NCBI RefSeq assembly: GCF_001590985.1
Contig: NZ_BCTX01000043.1
Location: 1-43,913 of the forward strand
Source: Novosphingobium naphthalenivorans NBRC 102051
Lineage (GTDB): Bacteria; Pseudomonadota; Alphaproteobacteria; Sphingomonadales; Sphingomonadaceae
DNA length: 43,913 nt
Direction of reading: 5' to 3'
Shown here: positions 1 to 9,215 of the stretch, one piece after another
Numbering within the stretch: position 1 is the first letter of the stretch
How the letters are laid out: every line of letters starts with the position of its first letter
Program-made: the position numbers and the translations under genes
Notes under the pieces: model-generated
What the model was told of the DNA's origin: nothing
The model's database searches: none
The model's input: the letters and a program-made list of their open reading frames with translations, nothing else

Positions 1-39
1 CTGAATGTCGATTGGCCCTAGCCCTAGTGTCGATCGGCC

Positions 40-1611
40 CTAACGCGTGTTCGCTCGCGGTGCCTTCCCGAAAGAAGCCCCGGAAAACGGACCTTCCAGA
101 AACGGCTTGTTCCAGGTGATACGCGGCATCCGGCCCGGATGATCGAGAGTGAGCAGCGGATCGTAGCCGCCATGGCGCACCGCATAGACATGGGCGAAAC
201 CGCCAAGCCTGCGGCGCGCGGCCGCATCATCGAGCAGCGCCGTGCCGGCGAGGCCCAGCGACCAGTAGTCCGAGGGCAAGCCGGACCGGAGCGGAACGAG
301 CGCGAAAGGGCACGGCCCCTTGAAGCGCAAGGCACAGGCTTCCCTTGCCACCACCAGCATCGCTTCATGCTGCACCAGCAGCGCACTTGAGGGCCGCGCC
401 GCCGCGCGCGTCAGCGCGGTATCCCAGTCCTCGATCACGAAATCCTGCCGGTGCGATGCCAGGTTCAGGACTAGCACTGCGGCCGTAACCGCCACCACCG
501 CCCGCCGCACCAGAACCAGACGCAGTTCGGCGATACCGCAGGCCATGATGATGGCGAGCATACTCATCGGCCACTGCACGGTGCGCTGCGTCACAACCGG
601 CTGAAACACGGAAGCCCCCCACCAGGCCAGCGGACACAGCGCCACGATCACGCAGCACAGGCGCACCAGCGGCACATGCCGGCCAAACCCGGCCATGGCG
701 ATGATAAAGGCAGTCCCGGCCACCATCAGCGGAAACTCGGCGGCGCTCACAAAGCCCAGAAGCTGGCCGTTCTGCAGGAACTTGAAAACCGTCTGGACGA
801 AATTGAAATGGACAATCCACGACGTGTTTTCAGCCGCCTCCGCCGGGCGGTGCAGCAGAACCCAGATCCACCAGGATGCCCCCAGACACGACACCGCGAC
901 CATGGCGGCGAGGTCTCGCCAGAGTGCACCGCGCGTTCGCATCCCCGCCACCATCCGCACGCCATCGCGAAAGAACGCGCGCCAGTGGCAGAGCACCAAC
1001 GCGGCCGGGCCGATCCCCAGCCAGAGGATCAGGGTGGTATGCGTATAAAAGGCGAGGAGCGAGCCCAGCACGAACAGCCCCATGCCGGGCAGCCGTCCAC
1101 GCCCGCCGTCCCACCACAGCAGCAGCCCGGCAAGCGCGACGGACGATCCCAGCATCGCAAAGGTATATCCGCGCACCATGTGGGTCACGAGGACATGCTG
1201 CATCGACAGCGCCAGCAACAGCGCCGCCACCAGAGCGGCCGTCCGGCTGTGCCAGCGCTGGCAGATCCAGGCGACCACGGCCACGTGCAGCGTCCCGGCA
1301 GCGATCGGCAGCAGCCGCAAGGTCACGATGCCGTCAGCGCCCAGACCGCGCCAGATCCGCAGCAGGGAATAGAACAGCGGCGGGTTGGCTTCCCGCGCCA
1401 TCCACAGACTCCACAGGCGCGATTGCGGTTGATCGGCAAAAATCAGCGAAGCGTAGTCATCGAACCACAACGAATAACCGGCCAAAGCCAGACGCACCGC
1501 GAAGGCCAGGAGCAGAAGGCCTCCCAAGGCAAGGCCAAAGGCCCATTGCCCCTTCACGGGAGGCCGGATGCCCGTGCCATCTGCCAGCCTGTCTTCCCCC
1601 GGCAAGCCCAC
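40..1611 (-). CDS. Membrane glycosyltransferase, GT39/ArnT-like (GT-C fold)
   Basis: A 523-residue polytopic membrane protein. The first hydrophobic segment (about residues 24-45) is followed by a short loop with an acidic pair in WFDD, the usual place of the catalytic Asp in GT-C enzymes that use polyprenyl-phosphate sugars. About ten more hydrophobic segments follow, then a soluble C-terminal part of about 130 residues. Family knowledge suggests transfer of a sugar from a lipid carrier to lipid or protein on the periplasmic side; acceptor and sugar are unknown. The start is GTG, 9 bp behind the secF stop, so it is probably the last gene of the yajC-secD-secF transcript. The start is uncertain because no good ribosome binding site is visible. 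Confidence 0.75.
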   Translation of the reverse strand: MGLPGEDRLADGTGIRPPVKGQWAFGLALGGLLLLAFAVRLALAGYSLWFDDYASLIFADQPQSRLWSLWMAREANPPLFYSLLRIWRGLGADGIVTLRLLPIAAGTLHVAVVAWICQRWHSRTAALVAALLLALSMQHVLVTHMVRGYTFAMLGSSVALAGLLLWWDGGRGRLPGMGLFVLGSLLAFYTHTTLILWLGIGPAALVLCHWRAFFRDGVRMVAGMRTRGALWRDLAAMVAVSCLGASWWIWVLLHRPAEAAENTSWIVHFNFVQTVFKFLQNGQLLGFVSAAEFPLMVAGTAFIIAMAGFGRHVPLVRLCCVIVALCPLAWWGASVFQPVVTQRTVQWPMSMLAIIMACGIAELRLVLVRRAVVAVTAAVLVLNLASHRQDFVIEDWDTALTRAAARPSSALLVQHEAMLVVAREACALRFKGPCPFALVPLRSGLPSDYWSLGLAGTALLDDAAARRRLGGFAHVYAVRHGGYDPLLTLDHPGRMPRITWNKPFLEGPFSGASFGKAPRANTR

Positions 1612-1620
1612 GCACCGGGC

Positions 1621-2607
1621 TCAGGACTTGGAGCCGCGCTCCCGCGTCAGACGCTCCTGGCGCTCGATCGCCGATTCGGTGGGCACGAAGCTGTCACCGC
1701 TCACGCCCAGCCAGATCAGGATCGGCGCGGCCATGTAGATCGAGCTGTACGTACCCACGAAGATACCCAGCACGATCGCCGCAGTCAGCCCGAACAGGCT
1801 TTCCGGCCCGAAGAACAGCAGCGGGATCAGCGCCACCAGCAGCGTCGCCGAGGTCATCACGGTACGCGCCAGCGTCTCGTTCACCGACATGTCGAGCAGC
1901 TCGGGCAGCGGCATCTTGCGGTACTTTTTCAGGTCTTCGCGGATACGGTCATAGACGACGATCGTATCGTTCAGCGAATAGCCGATGATGGCCAGGATCG
2001 CGGCGATGATCTGCAGGCTGAATTCGAGCTGGAACAGCGCGAACATGCCCAGCGTCAGCGAGACGTCGTGGAACAGCGCGAACAGTGCACCCACGCCGAA
2101 CTGCCATTCGAAGCGAACCCAGATGTAGATCGAGATCGCCAGCATCGCCGCGCCTAGCGCGTAGATCGCGGTCTGGCGGAATTCGCCCGAGACCTTGCCC
2201 GAAACGGTGCTCACGCTTTCGATGCGCACATCGGGATTGCTGGCGCGGATCGCGGCGATGATCTTCTTGGAGATCGCCTCGGCCGCGCCGGGGTTGCCCT
2301 CAGCGCTTTCCGGCAGCTTGGTGCGGATCGAGACTTCATTGGGCGCACCGAAGCGCTGGATCACCGGATCGCCGTAGCCCAGCTTGCCCACCTGCTCACG
2401 CAGCGCGGCGACGGGGGCTTCGGCCTGTTTGGTGAAAGTGGCCTCGATTTCCTGACCACCGGCGAAGTCGACGCCGTAGTTCAGCCCCTTGGTCATGATC
2501 AGGCCCCAGCTCGCGGCGATCAGGATCATGCTGACCACGTAGAACGGAACCCGCCAGCGCAGGAACTTGATGTTGGTGTTGTCGGGGACAAGCTTGAGAA
2601 GACGCAT
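1621..2607 (-). CDS. secF: Protein translocase subunit SecF
   Basis: A 328-residue inner-membrane protein that works with SecD to drive late steps of protein export using the proton gradient. Visible signs are an N-terminal membrane segment near residues 20-40, the conserved NYGVDFAGG stretch at the start of the periplasmic domain, and the C-terminal block of five membrane helices containing SLNDTIVVYDRIRE and the NETLARTVMTS motif. Length is normal for alphaproteobacterial SecF. It starts 12 bp behind the secD stop and is surely co-transcribed with it. Confidence 0.97.
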   Translation of the reverse strand: MRLLKLVPDNTNIKFLRWRVPFYVVSMILIAASWGLIMTKGLNYGVDFAGGQEIEATFTKQAEAPVAALREQVGKLGYGDPVIQRFGAPNEVSIRTKLPESAEGNPGAAEAISKKIIAAIRASNPDVRIESVSTVSGKVSGEFRQTAIYALGAAMLAISIYIWVRFEWQFGVGALFALFHDVSLTLGMFALFQLEFSLQIIAAILAIIGYSLNDTIVVYDRIREDLKKYRKMPLPELLDMSVNETLARTVMTSATLLVALIPLLFFGPESLFGLTAAIVLGIFVGTYSSIYMAAPILIWLGVSGDSFVPTESAIERQERLTRERGSKS

Positions 2608-2619
2608 GGCAGCAGTCCC

Positions 2620-4233
2620 TTACACGTTCAGTTCGGTCGGCCGCGCCTTGCGCAGCCAGTCGGCCACCCACATGCGGGTCAGCGTCACGCCGGTGAAGAC
2701 CGAAGTGAACAGGCCGATGATGAGAACCACCGCAAAGCCGCGCACCGGACCCGAGCCGAAGGCAAAGAGCAGCACGCCTGCGATGAAGTTGGTGATGTTC
2801 GCGTCGTAGATCGCGCGGCTGGCTTCCTTGTAGCCGTTCTCCACCGCCGCGATCACCCGCCTGCCCTTCTTGCGCTCCTCGCGCATACGTTCGTAGATCA
2901 GCACGTTGGCGTCCACGGCGGCACCGATGGTGAGCACGAAACCGGCGATACCCGGCAGCGTCAGGGTCGTACCCATCACTGCCATCACGCCCAGGATCAT
3001 CATCAGGTTGAAGATCAGCGCGATCGTCGCATAGATGCCGAAGCGGCCATAGACCGCGATCATCAGCAGCACGACCAGCCCCGAACCGACGCCCATGGCG
3101 ATCAAACCCTTGCGGATCGAGTCGGCACCAAGGTCCGGCCCGACGGTGCGCTCTTCGACCACGGTGAGATCGACCGGCAGCGCGCCGGAACGCAGAGCGA
3201 TCGCGAGCTGCGTGGCCGACTGCACGGTGAAGCTGCCCTGGATCTGAGCACTGCCGCCCATGATCGGTTCGTTGATGGCCGGGGCCGACAGCACTTTACC
3301 GTCAAGGATGATGGCAAAGCGCTTGTTGACGTTCTCGCTGGTCAGCTTGGCGAACTTGGCGCCGCCCTGCTGGTCGAACGTGATCGAGACGACCGGCGTG
3401 TTGTTGCGGCTGTCGAACGACTGCTTGGCATCGGTGAGCTGATCGCCCTTGATGCCGCCCAGACGCTTGACCGCCAGCACCGGCACCCCGCCCGAACCGG
3501 GCGCGTTGGGATCGGCCCAGGGCACGATCTCGTCGCCCGGAGGGGCAATGCCCTGCTTCACGTCATTGGGCGCGGCGGTCTCGTCGACCATCTTGAATTC
3601 GAGCTTGGCGGTCTGGCCGAGCAGGTTCTTGAGCGCGGTGGGATCGTCGAGGCCGGGAACCTGCACGACAATGCGGTTCTCACCCTGGCGAATGATCGTC
3701 GGCTCGCGGGTGCCCAGCGCGTCAATGCGCTTGCGGACCACTTCGATGGCCGAATCCATCGCATTCGAAACGGCCTGTTCCAGACCTTCGCGAGTCGGCG
3801 TCAGCACGAAGCGGCTGCCGTCCTCGACCGCGATGTCCCAGTCGCGCTGGCCGGTCAGGCCCGCGCCAGTGGTCAGCGGCAGGATCTGCTCGCGCGCCGC
3901 ATCGACTTGCGAGGGGTCCTTGAGCATGAACGTGAGGCGGCCGTTAGCGCTGGAGATGTCGCCGATGCCGATCCGCGGGTCCGCCAGCTTGAGGCGGCCG
4001 CGGACCGATTCCTCCATGTTCTCCAGACGCTGCTGCGCCACCTGCTTTTCATTGGCTTCGAGCAGGATATGGCTGCCACCGGCAAGGTCAAGCCCGAGGC
4101 TGACTTGCGGATTGGGAAGCGCCGAGGGCCAAGAAAGCCCGGCCACGGAGAACAGGGAAGGCAGCGCGGCGGCGGCGATGACAAGCGTCAGCCCCCAGTA
4201 CCAGAGCTTCTTCCAGAGAGGAAATTCGAGCAT
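2620..4233 (-). CDS. secD: Protein translocase subunit SecD
   Basis: A 537-residue inner-membrane partner of SecF. The N-terminal membrane helix is followed by LGLDLAGGSHILLE, the P1 base motif; the large periplasmic P1 domain contains VVQVPGLDDP; the C-terminal transmembrane block has GFVLTIGAAVDANVLIYERMREE, the hallmark proton-pathway helix of SecD. The protein is somewhat shorter than the E. coli form, as is common in alphaproteobacteria. It sits between yajC (68 bp upstream) and secF (12 bp downstream), the classic order. Confidence 0.97.
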   Translation of the reverse strand: MLEFPLWKKLWYWGLTLVIAAAALPSLFSVAGLSWPSALPNPQVSLGLDLAGGSHILLEANEKQVAQQRLENMEESVRGRLKLADPRIGIGDISSANGRLTFMLKDPSQVDAAREQILPLTTGAGLTGQRDWDIAVEDGSRFVLTPTREGLEQAVSNAMDSAIEVVRKRIDALGTREPTIIRQGENRIVVQVPGLDDPTALKNLLGQTAKLEFKMVDETAAPNDVKQGIAPPGDEIVPWADPNAPGSGGVPVLAVKRLGGIKGDQLTDAKQSFDSRNNTPVVSITFDQQGGAKFAKLTSENVNKRFAIILDGKVLSAPAINEPIMGGSAQIQGSFTVQSATQLAIALRSGALPVDLTVVEERTVGPDLGADSIRKGLIAMGVGSGLVVLLMIAVYGRFGIYATIALIFNLMMILGVMAVMGTTLTLPGIAGFVLTIGAAVDANVLIYERMREERKKGRRVIAAVENGYKEASRAIYDANITNFIAGVLLFAFGSGPVRGFAVVLIIGLFTSVFTGVTLTRMWVADWLRKARPTELNV

Positions 4234-4301
4234 TGCCTGTGGCTTCTCTCCAAGCGGGCTCTCACGCCGGAGAGCCCTGGAATGGTCTGCGTCGCGAAAG
4301 C

Positions 4302-4637
4302 TCAGTCGTTCGCGGGCTTGGATCCCGCAGGCGGGATCACGTCGACGATCGTCGACTTGAGCGTCTTGACCTTGACCCCCTGCGCGAGTTCGACTTCGGC
4401 ATAGTTCTCGTCAACCTTGAGAACCTTGCCGACGAAACCACCGCCCGTCAGCACTTCATCGCCCTTCTTGAGCCCGCCGAGCTTGGCCTTGTGTTCTTTC
4501 TGCTGCTTCATCTGCGGACGCAGGATGAGGAACCAGAAGATCAGCGCCATGGCGACGAACGGCATGTACTGGATCCAGACCGGCGGCGATCCGGCAGGAG
4601 CGGCGGCGGCGAGCTGGTTGAGAATCGAGGTCTGCAT
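4302..4637 (-). CDS. yajC: Sec translocon accessory subunit YajC
   Basis: A 111-residue small membrane protein of the SecDF-YajC complex. One transmembrane helix (about residues 20-40, ending in FLILRPQMKQQKEHK) is followed by the typical cytoplasmic domain with GLKKGDEVLTGGGFVGKV. The ATG at 4637 was chosen because the family starts just before the hydrophobic helix; an upstream in-frame extension of 25 residues is rich in Arg and unlike YajC. It is the first gene of the yajC-secD-secF operon. The 284 bp upstream of it, to the tRNA gene, shows no coding sign and probably carries the promoter. Confidence 0.95.
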   Translation of the reverse strand: MQTSILNQLAAAAPAGSPPVWIQYMPFVAMALIFWFLILRPQMKQQKEHKAKLGGLKKGDEVLTGGGFVGKVLKVDENYAEVELAQGVKVKTLKSTIVDVIPPAGSKPAND

Positions 4638-4921
4638 TGAATTGAAAGGCCTTCTCGTAATCGACCGGTTGACGGCTTGGGGCGCAGCATCGCGGCATCG
4701 CACATGCCGCACAGCTCACCCGGAAATCCGCAACCGGCTTTTTCCGGATGCGGGCGGTTAGCAACAAAGCGCCGCACTGGCAACGCGTGCGCCATTTTGC
4801 GCCCCGCCTCCGTCAGGGGCGACAGATAAGGCTGCAGGCGGTGCAATCAAGCGCAGTGCAAAACTCTTTATCACACCGCTTGCGCTAGCCGCACGACCTG
4901 CCTATAGGCCGCGGCTCCGGT

Positions 4922-4998
4922 CGGGACGTAGCGCAGCCTGGTAGCGCATCACACTGGGGGTGTGGGGGTCGGAGGTTCGAATCCTCTCGTCCCGACCA
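4922..4998 (+). tRNA. tRNA-Pro (anticodon GGG)
   Basis: A 77-nt cloverleaf can be folded: acceptor CGGGACG (4922-4928) pairs with CGTCCCG (4988-4994), the discriminator is A, and CCA is encoded. The anticodon loop is CTGGGGG with anticodon GGG. The T-loop TTCGAAT is normal. It closely resembles the bacterial tRNA-Pro(GGG). Confidence 0.95.
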
Positions 4999-5115
4999 AT
5001 TTTCCGAAAGCCCTGATTTTCCGCAGCCTGCGGCCGCTTTCGAAAACCATTTTCCTACACGAACCGTTATGGTTATCTGATTGCGAGTCACCAACCGGAA
5101 ACGGAAGACTCGCTC

Positions 5116-5529
5116 ATGCCCCTGCTCGATTCGATCCTTGGCCCCGCCACCCGCATCATCGACAAGGTGATTCCCGATCCCGACGCGCGCGACCGGGCCA
5201 AGCTGGAACTGCTCAAGCTCGACGCTTCGCAGGAACTGGACATGCTGCGCGCCAGCCTTTCGGCCGTGATCGCCGAAGCCGGCGCGCCCGATCCCTGGAC
5301 CAGCCGCGCCCGGCCGAGTTTTCTCTACGTGATGTATGCGCTGATCCTGTGGGCGCTGCCCATGGGGCTGATCGGCGCATTCAGCCCCGGCACGGCCAAA
5401 GCTATTACAGCCGGCATGAGCGCCTATCTCTCGGGCATTCCCGAACCGCTCTATGCCCTCTTCGGCACGGGCTATCTCGGCTATTCGGCGATGCGCCAAT
5501 GGGGCAAGGTCAAGGGCTCTGACCGTTGA
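5116..5529 (+). CDS. Holin of the GTA 3-TM type (orphan)
   Basis: A 137-residue protein. The N-terminal half is charged and helical (residues 1-55, IPDPDARDRAKLELLKLDA). It is followed by the PDPWTSRARPSFLYVMYALILWALP motif and two to three hydrophobic segments, ending in GYLGYSAMRQWGKVKG. This is the pattern of the 3-TM holins named after release of gene transfer agents in Rhodobacterales. Holins make inner-membrane pores that let endolysins reach the wall. Here no endolysin, capsid or tail gene is adjacent; neighbours are a tRNA and aroQ. It could be a relic or a domesticated gene. The ATG at 5116 directly precedes the conserved N-terminus. Confidence 0.8.
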   Translation: MPLLDSILGPATRIIDKVIPDPDARDRAKLELLKLDASQELDMLRASLSAVIAEAGAPDPWTSRARPSFLYVMYALILWALPMGLIGAFSPGTAKAITAGMSAYLSGIPEPLYALFGTGYLGYSAMRQWGKVKGSDR

Positions 5530-5629
5530 AGCACAGGAGCGCCAGCCGCGCCGCCGCGCTTGCGCCGCCCTGCACGGCCGCTAAAGGTCACGGCATCGGT
5601 TCAACCGCGTTCCAGGGATTTCGCGCATC

Positions 5630-6067
5630 ATGGCAAGCAAGCTGGTCTATGTCCTCAACGGCCCCAACCTCAACCGGCTGGGCAAGCGCGAGCCCGAAAT
5701 CTACGGCTCGCAGACGCTGGACGACATTGCCGCTATGCTGGCGGAACGCGGCGAGGCGCTGGGCTGCGCAATCGAGATGCGCCAGTCCAACCATGAAGGC
5801 GACCTCGTCGACTGGCTGCACGAGGCGCAGGACGAAGGCGCGCACGCGGTGCTGCTCAATGCCGGGGCCTATACCCACACCTCGGTCGCGCTGCTCGATG
5901 CGATCCGCTCGATTTCGGTGCCGGTGATCGAGGTCCACCTGTCGAACCCGCACACCCGCGAGCCCTTCCGGCACACGTCATGGGTGGGTCAGGCCGCGAA
6001 AGGCACGATCGCCGGATTCGGCGCGAAGGGCTATCTTCTGGCGCTGGAGGCTGCGGCGGGGCTCTGA
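5630..6067 (+). CDS. aroQ: 3-dehydroquinate dehydratase, type II
   Basis: A 145-residue cytosolic enzyme that converts 3-dehydroquinate to 3-dehydroshikimate in the shikimate pathway. Family motifs are all visible: VLNGPNLNRLGKREPEIYG near the N-terminus with the catalytic Tyr (about residue 25), NAGAYTHTSVALLDA with the catalytic His region, and EVHLSNPHTREPFRHTSW for substrate binding. The length is normal. In many alphaproteobacteria accB and accC follow directly; here they do not. Its last 37 bp overlap the convergent small membrane protein gene on the other strand. Confidence 0.96.
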   Translation: MASKLVYVLNGPNLNRLGKREPEIYGSQTLDDIAAMLAERGEALGCAIEMRQSNHEGDLVDWLHEAQDEGAHAVLLNAGAYTHTSVALLDAIRSISVPVIEVHLSNPHTREPFRHTSWVGQAAKGTIAGFGAKGYLLALEAAAGL

Positions 6068-6582
6068 GTTCGCTCCACACATGGCACCCGGACGCCATCT
6101 TCGTTGCGCACGGCAATGATTGGCGTGACTCCTGAGTCGTAGGTAAGTGCCGTTTCGTCAATCACTGCACCGACGGCCGTTGCACCATCCTGCGCAACAG
6201 CCACTTCACATATGCCCGAGCGCACCAGAGAAAACAGCATCGCGCGCATGTCAGCGGATGAAGCATCACGTGCCAACGCGACCATGAGCACATTCTTCCC
6301 CAGAACAGCCGCGTCACCCGAAACTTCGTAGCTCGGACGAAAAAACGCCGAAAGGTCAGATATCGGTGCGCCTTTCACCATCCAGATCCGGCGCGCGCCA
6401 TCAAACCTTGGCAAATCAGGGAGCTGCTCCCTTTCGATGGATACGTAGGCTCGACTTGAACCCAACTCGAAATCCATATCCGGGGCGGGCTTTTCACTGG
6501 CAAACCACCAGATATTTCCAGCCAACAGAACCGTCGCGACACCAATAAGGCTGGCACGCCGCACCCGACCCGAGAAAGGCAT
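6031..6582 (-). CDS. Small single-pass membrane protein, function unknown
   Basis: A 183-residue protein with a basic N-terminus followed by one hydrophobic helix (ASLIGVATVLLAGNIWWFA, about residues 9-28), then a probably periplasmic domain of about 150 residues. I do not recognise the family. The ATG at 6582 lies 11 bp behind the stop of the Lrp/AsnC gene, so the two are likely co-transcribed; a longer in-frame version would run into that gene. Its 3' end overlaps aroQ tail to tail by 37 bp. Base composition is a little lower in GC than its neighbours, which with the lack of a known family suggests a lineage-specific gene. Confidence 0.65.
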   Translation of the reverse strand: MPFSGRVRRASLIGVATVLLAGNIWWFASEKPAPDMDFELGSSRAYVSIEREQLPDLPRFDGARRIWMVKGAPISDLSAFFRPSYEVSGDAAVLGKNVLMVALARDASSADMRAMLFSLVRSGICEVAVAQDGATAVGAVIDETALTYDSGVTPIIAVRNEDGVRVPCVERTQSPAAASSARR

Positions 6583-6593
6583 GCCCGTCTGGT

Positions 6594-7058
6594 TCAGCCC
6601 AGCGGCACGCCCGGCACGTTCTTCGAGGTCCGGATCGTCAGCGAGGTCTTCACGCTGTCCACGTTCGGCGCGGGGGTCAGCTTGCTGGTCAGGAATTCCT
6701 GGAAACTCTGCAGGTCGCGGCTGACGATCTTGAGGATGAAGTCGATCTCGCCATTGAGCATGTGGCACTCACGCACTTCGGGCAGCGTCTTCATGTGGTC
6801 TTCGAAGGCCCGCAGCGATTCCTCGGCCTGGCTCTTGAGGCTGACGAGCGCGAAAACGGTGATCGTGAAACCCAGCTTCGAGGCATCGAGATCGGCATGA
6901 TAGCCCTGGATGATGCCCGCTTCCTCCAAGCTGCGCACGCGGCGCAGGCACGGCGGCGCAGTGAGGCCCACGCGCTGGGCCAGTTCCACGTTTGTGATCC
7001 GCCCTTCCGCCTGCAGCTCGGCAAGGAGCCGGCGATCGATTTCGTCGAGATTAATCAT
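6594..7058 (-). CDS. Lrp/AsnC family transcriptional regulator
   Basis: A 154-residue regulator. The N-terminal winged helix-turn-helix is clear (LDEIDRRLLAELQAEGRITNVELAQRVGLTAPPCLRRVRSLEEAGII, about residues 3-50), and the C-terminal RAM/AsnC ligand domain contains VRECHMLNGEIDFILKI and ends in TSLTIRTSKNVPGVPLG. Family members bind amino acids and control amino-acid metabolism or transport as octamers. The start at ATG 7058 gives the normal length; an ATG 33 bp upstream is an alternative. It is divergent from the histidine kinase gene across a 252-bp AT-richer gap that may hold an autoregulated promoter. Confidence 0.93.
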   Translation of the reverse strand: MINLDEIDRRLLAELQAEGRITNVELAQRVGLTAPPCLRRVRSLEEAGIIQGYHADLDASKLGFTITVFALVSLKSQAEESLRAFEDHMKTLPEVRECHMLNGEIDFILKIVSRDLQSFQEFLTSKLTPAPNVDSVKTSLTIRTSKNVPGVPLG

Positions 7059-7310
7059 ATATGTTCCCTGGCGAGTGCCCTTCGCTTCCATTCAATGCAA
7101 TATCCACATCGAAAACGCCAGCGCACCGTAATATTATTATTCCTTAGCGTAATCGTCCCGCTTTGCAACGCTACAAAGCGAACACTTCCGATCATCCACG
7201 GCTTTGCTAGTAGAGAGGCTTCCCCAGCCCGGCTGGCTGGCTAGAATGCAAAGTTCGTGTGCCTGCACCCGGTTGCCACCATGGCCGGGCGGGGCCGCTC
7301 TGGAGTTCAG

Positions 7311-9125
7311 ATGCACTTTGACGATCGCCTGGATACGGTCTTGCGCCTCCCCGATTCCGGGGATGGCCTTGCGCGTATCCAGTACCGTCAGCTCATCGAC
7401 ATCCTCGGACGGCTGCCGACCGGCGCCGTGTCCGAAGCGCTCGACGCGGGATTCGCCCGGCTCGCGGCGCTGTCCACGCGCATCCCGGCGGCCGATCAGG
7501 CCCGGCTGCTGCGCCAGCCGCTCCAGCCGATCACCAATCCGCGGCTGATCGCGATTCTGGCGCAGGCCGAACCCGGCGTCGCCAGCGCCGCTATGGGGGC
7601 CGCGCAGCTTCGCGATTCCGACTGGCTCTCGCTGATTCCCGAATTGCCCGTGCGCGCTCGCGGCATCCTGCGCCACCGCCGCGATCTGTCGGCGCCGGTC
7701 GAAGCGCTGCTCGAACGGTTGGGCGTGCATGACCGGGGCCTGCCGCCCGCTGCGGTCTCTGCCGCGGATGACGAATACATTTCCGGGGACGTGCTGGAAC
7801 TGCTCGACATGATCGAGGATCCGCCCGCCCCCACCTCGCTGCACGAATGGGCGCAGGCGCGCGCGGCCAGGGCCCAGGCCTCGCCTCCCTCCCCTGCGCC
7901 TTCCGCATCGGCCGAGGCCGGTATCGGCGCCATCGTCCGGCGCATCGAGGAATTCCGCAAGGCCCGCGAATCGCAGGGCCATCCCGAAACGGGCACCGAT
8001 GCCCCGCGCCTGCCGCTGGGCGATGCCGTGCCGGCGGCGGACCGGCGCGCCAGGGCCATCGATTTCGCCACCGACGCGGAAGGCCGCATCAACTGGGCCG
8101 ACGGCCCCTTCGCGCCTGCCGTTTTCGGCCTCAACCTCGCCGCCAACGACGACGACACCGGCTCCTCGCCGAACCCGGGCGCGGCCATGCGCAAGCGCCA
8201 GCCGCTGCGCGCCGCGCGCCTGTGCGTCAACGGCGCCCCGGCGGTCTGCGGCGAATGGCAGGTCGATGCCGTGCCGCGCTTCGATCCGGTCGGCGGCCAC
8301 TTCACCGGCTATTACGGCCGCCTGCGCCGCCTGCGCCCCCGCGCGGCCGACGAAGCGGCAGCCGCGGCACGCCGCGAAGCCGGGCGGATGCGCGAGATCC
8401 TCCACGAACTGCGCACCCCGGCCAATGCCATCCAGGTCGCTGCCGAGATCATCCAGCAGCAGCTCTATGGCCCGGCCCCGCACGAATACCGCGCGCTGGC
8501 CGCCGCCATCGCCAGCGACTGCGCGCATATCCTTGCCGGCTTCGAAGAGCTGGACCGGCTGGTAAAGCTGGAAACCGGGGCGCTGCAGCTCGAAACGGGC
8601 GAATGCGATCTCGCGCAGGTCCTGGCCGAAACCGTCGCCCGCCTGCGTTCATGGACCGATCCGCGCCGCAGCGGCTTCATCGTCGATCCCGGCGCGGCAC
8701 CCGCCTCGCTCCCGGTTCCGTTCGACAGCATCGAGGTCAACCGCCTGATCTGGCGCCTGTTCGCCGTGCTGGCCGGTGCCACCGCGCCGGACGAGCCGCT
8801 GGCCCTGACCTGGTCCTCCAGCCCCCAGGGCATCGCCCTGCACGTCGCCCTGCCTGCTGCACTGGCCGTCCGGGAGGATGGAGACCTCTTCGGCACGAAC
8901 CCCGGCGAGCGCGGACAGGCGCTGACGGCCGGCATGTTCGGGATCGGTTTCACCTTGCGCCTCGCAGCGGCGGAAGCGGCCGCGGCCGGCGGCAGTCTGC
9001 AACGGGAAGGCAATGGTCTCTGCCTGCGCCTTCCCCGGCTGGACACCGGATTGGCATCCGGGCAGGCCACTGGGTTGACCAGTGCAAATACAGGCAATAG
9101 CACTGTTGAGAGTTACTCGCAGTAA
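7311..9125 (+). CDS. Soluble histidine kinase-like protein with degenerate ATPase half
   Basis: A 604-residue protein without signal peptide or membrane helix. Residues 1-180 are helical and of unknown type, 180-260 are Pro/Ala-rich, and about 250-345 may be a PAS-like sensor region. The dimerisation box is clear: REILHELRTPANAIQVAAEII, with the phospho-accepting His at about residue 365. The following half has only weak traces of a HATPase domain: the usual Asn box is replaced by RLIWRLFAVLAG, and only a GIGFTLRLAAAEAAAAGGSL segment resembles the late G-box region. It may be an atypical kinase, a phosphatase-only or a phosphotransfer protein. ATG 7311 is chosen for the GGAG six bases upstream. 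No response regulator is adjacent. Confidence 0.75.
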   Translation: MHFDDRLDTVLRLPDSGDGLARIQYRQLIDILGRLPTGAVSEALDAGFARLAALSTRIPAADQARLLRQPLQPITNPRLIAILAQAEPGVASAAMGAAQLRDSDWLSLIPELPVRARGILRHRRDLSAPVEALLERLGVHDRGLPPAAVSAADDEYISGDVLELLDMIEDPPAPTSLHEWAQARAARAQASPPSPAPSASAEAGIGAIVRRIEEFRKARESQGHPETGTDAPRLPLGDAVPAADRRARAIDFATDAEGRINWADGPFAPAVFGLNLAANDDDTGSSPNPGAAMRKRQPLRAARLCVNGAPAVCGEWQVDAVPRFDPVGGHFTGYYGRLRRLRPRAADEAAAAARREAGRMREILHELRTPANAIQVAAEIIQQQLYGPAPHEYRALAAAIASDCAHILAGFEELDRLVKLETGALQLETGECDLAQVLAETVARLRSWTDPRRSGFIVDPGAAPASLPVPFDSIEVNRLIWRLFAVLAGATAPDEPLALTWSSSPQGIALHVALPAALAVREDGDLFGTNPGERGQALTAGMFGIGFTLRLAAAEAAAAGGSLQREGNGLCLRLPRLDTGLASGQATGLTSANTGNSTVESYSQ

Positions 9126-9215
9126 TTCAGATCCTCGCAGCCTTTGCTTGGTGACGATTTCTCAAAGGGAACGGGCTAGCATCAGCACAGCACGGGCCAG
9201 AGGGGCAATTTGCCA

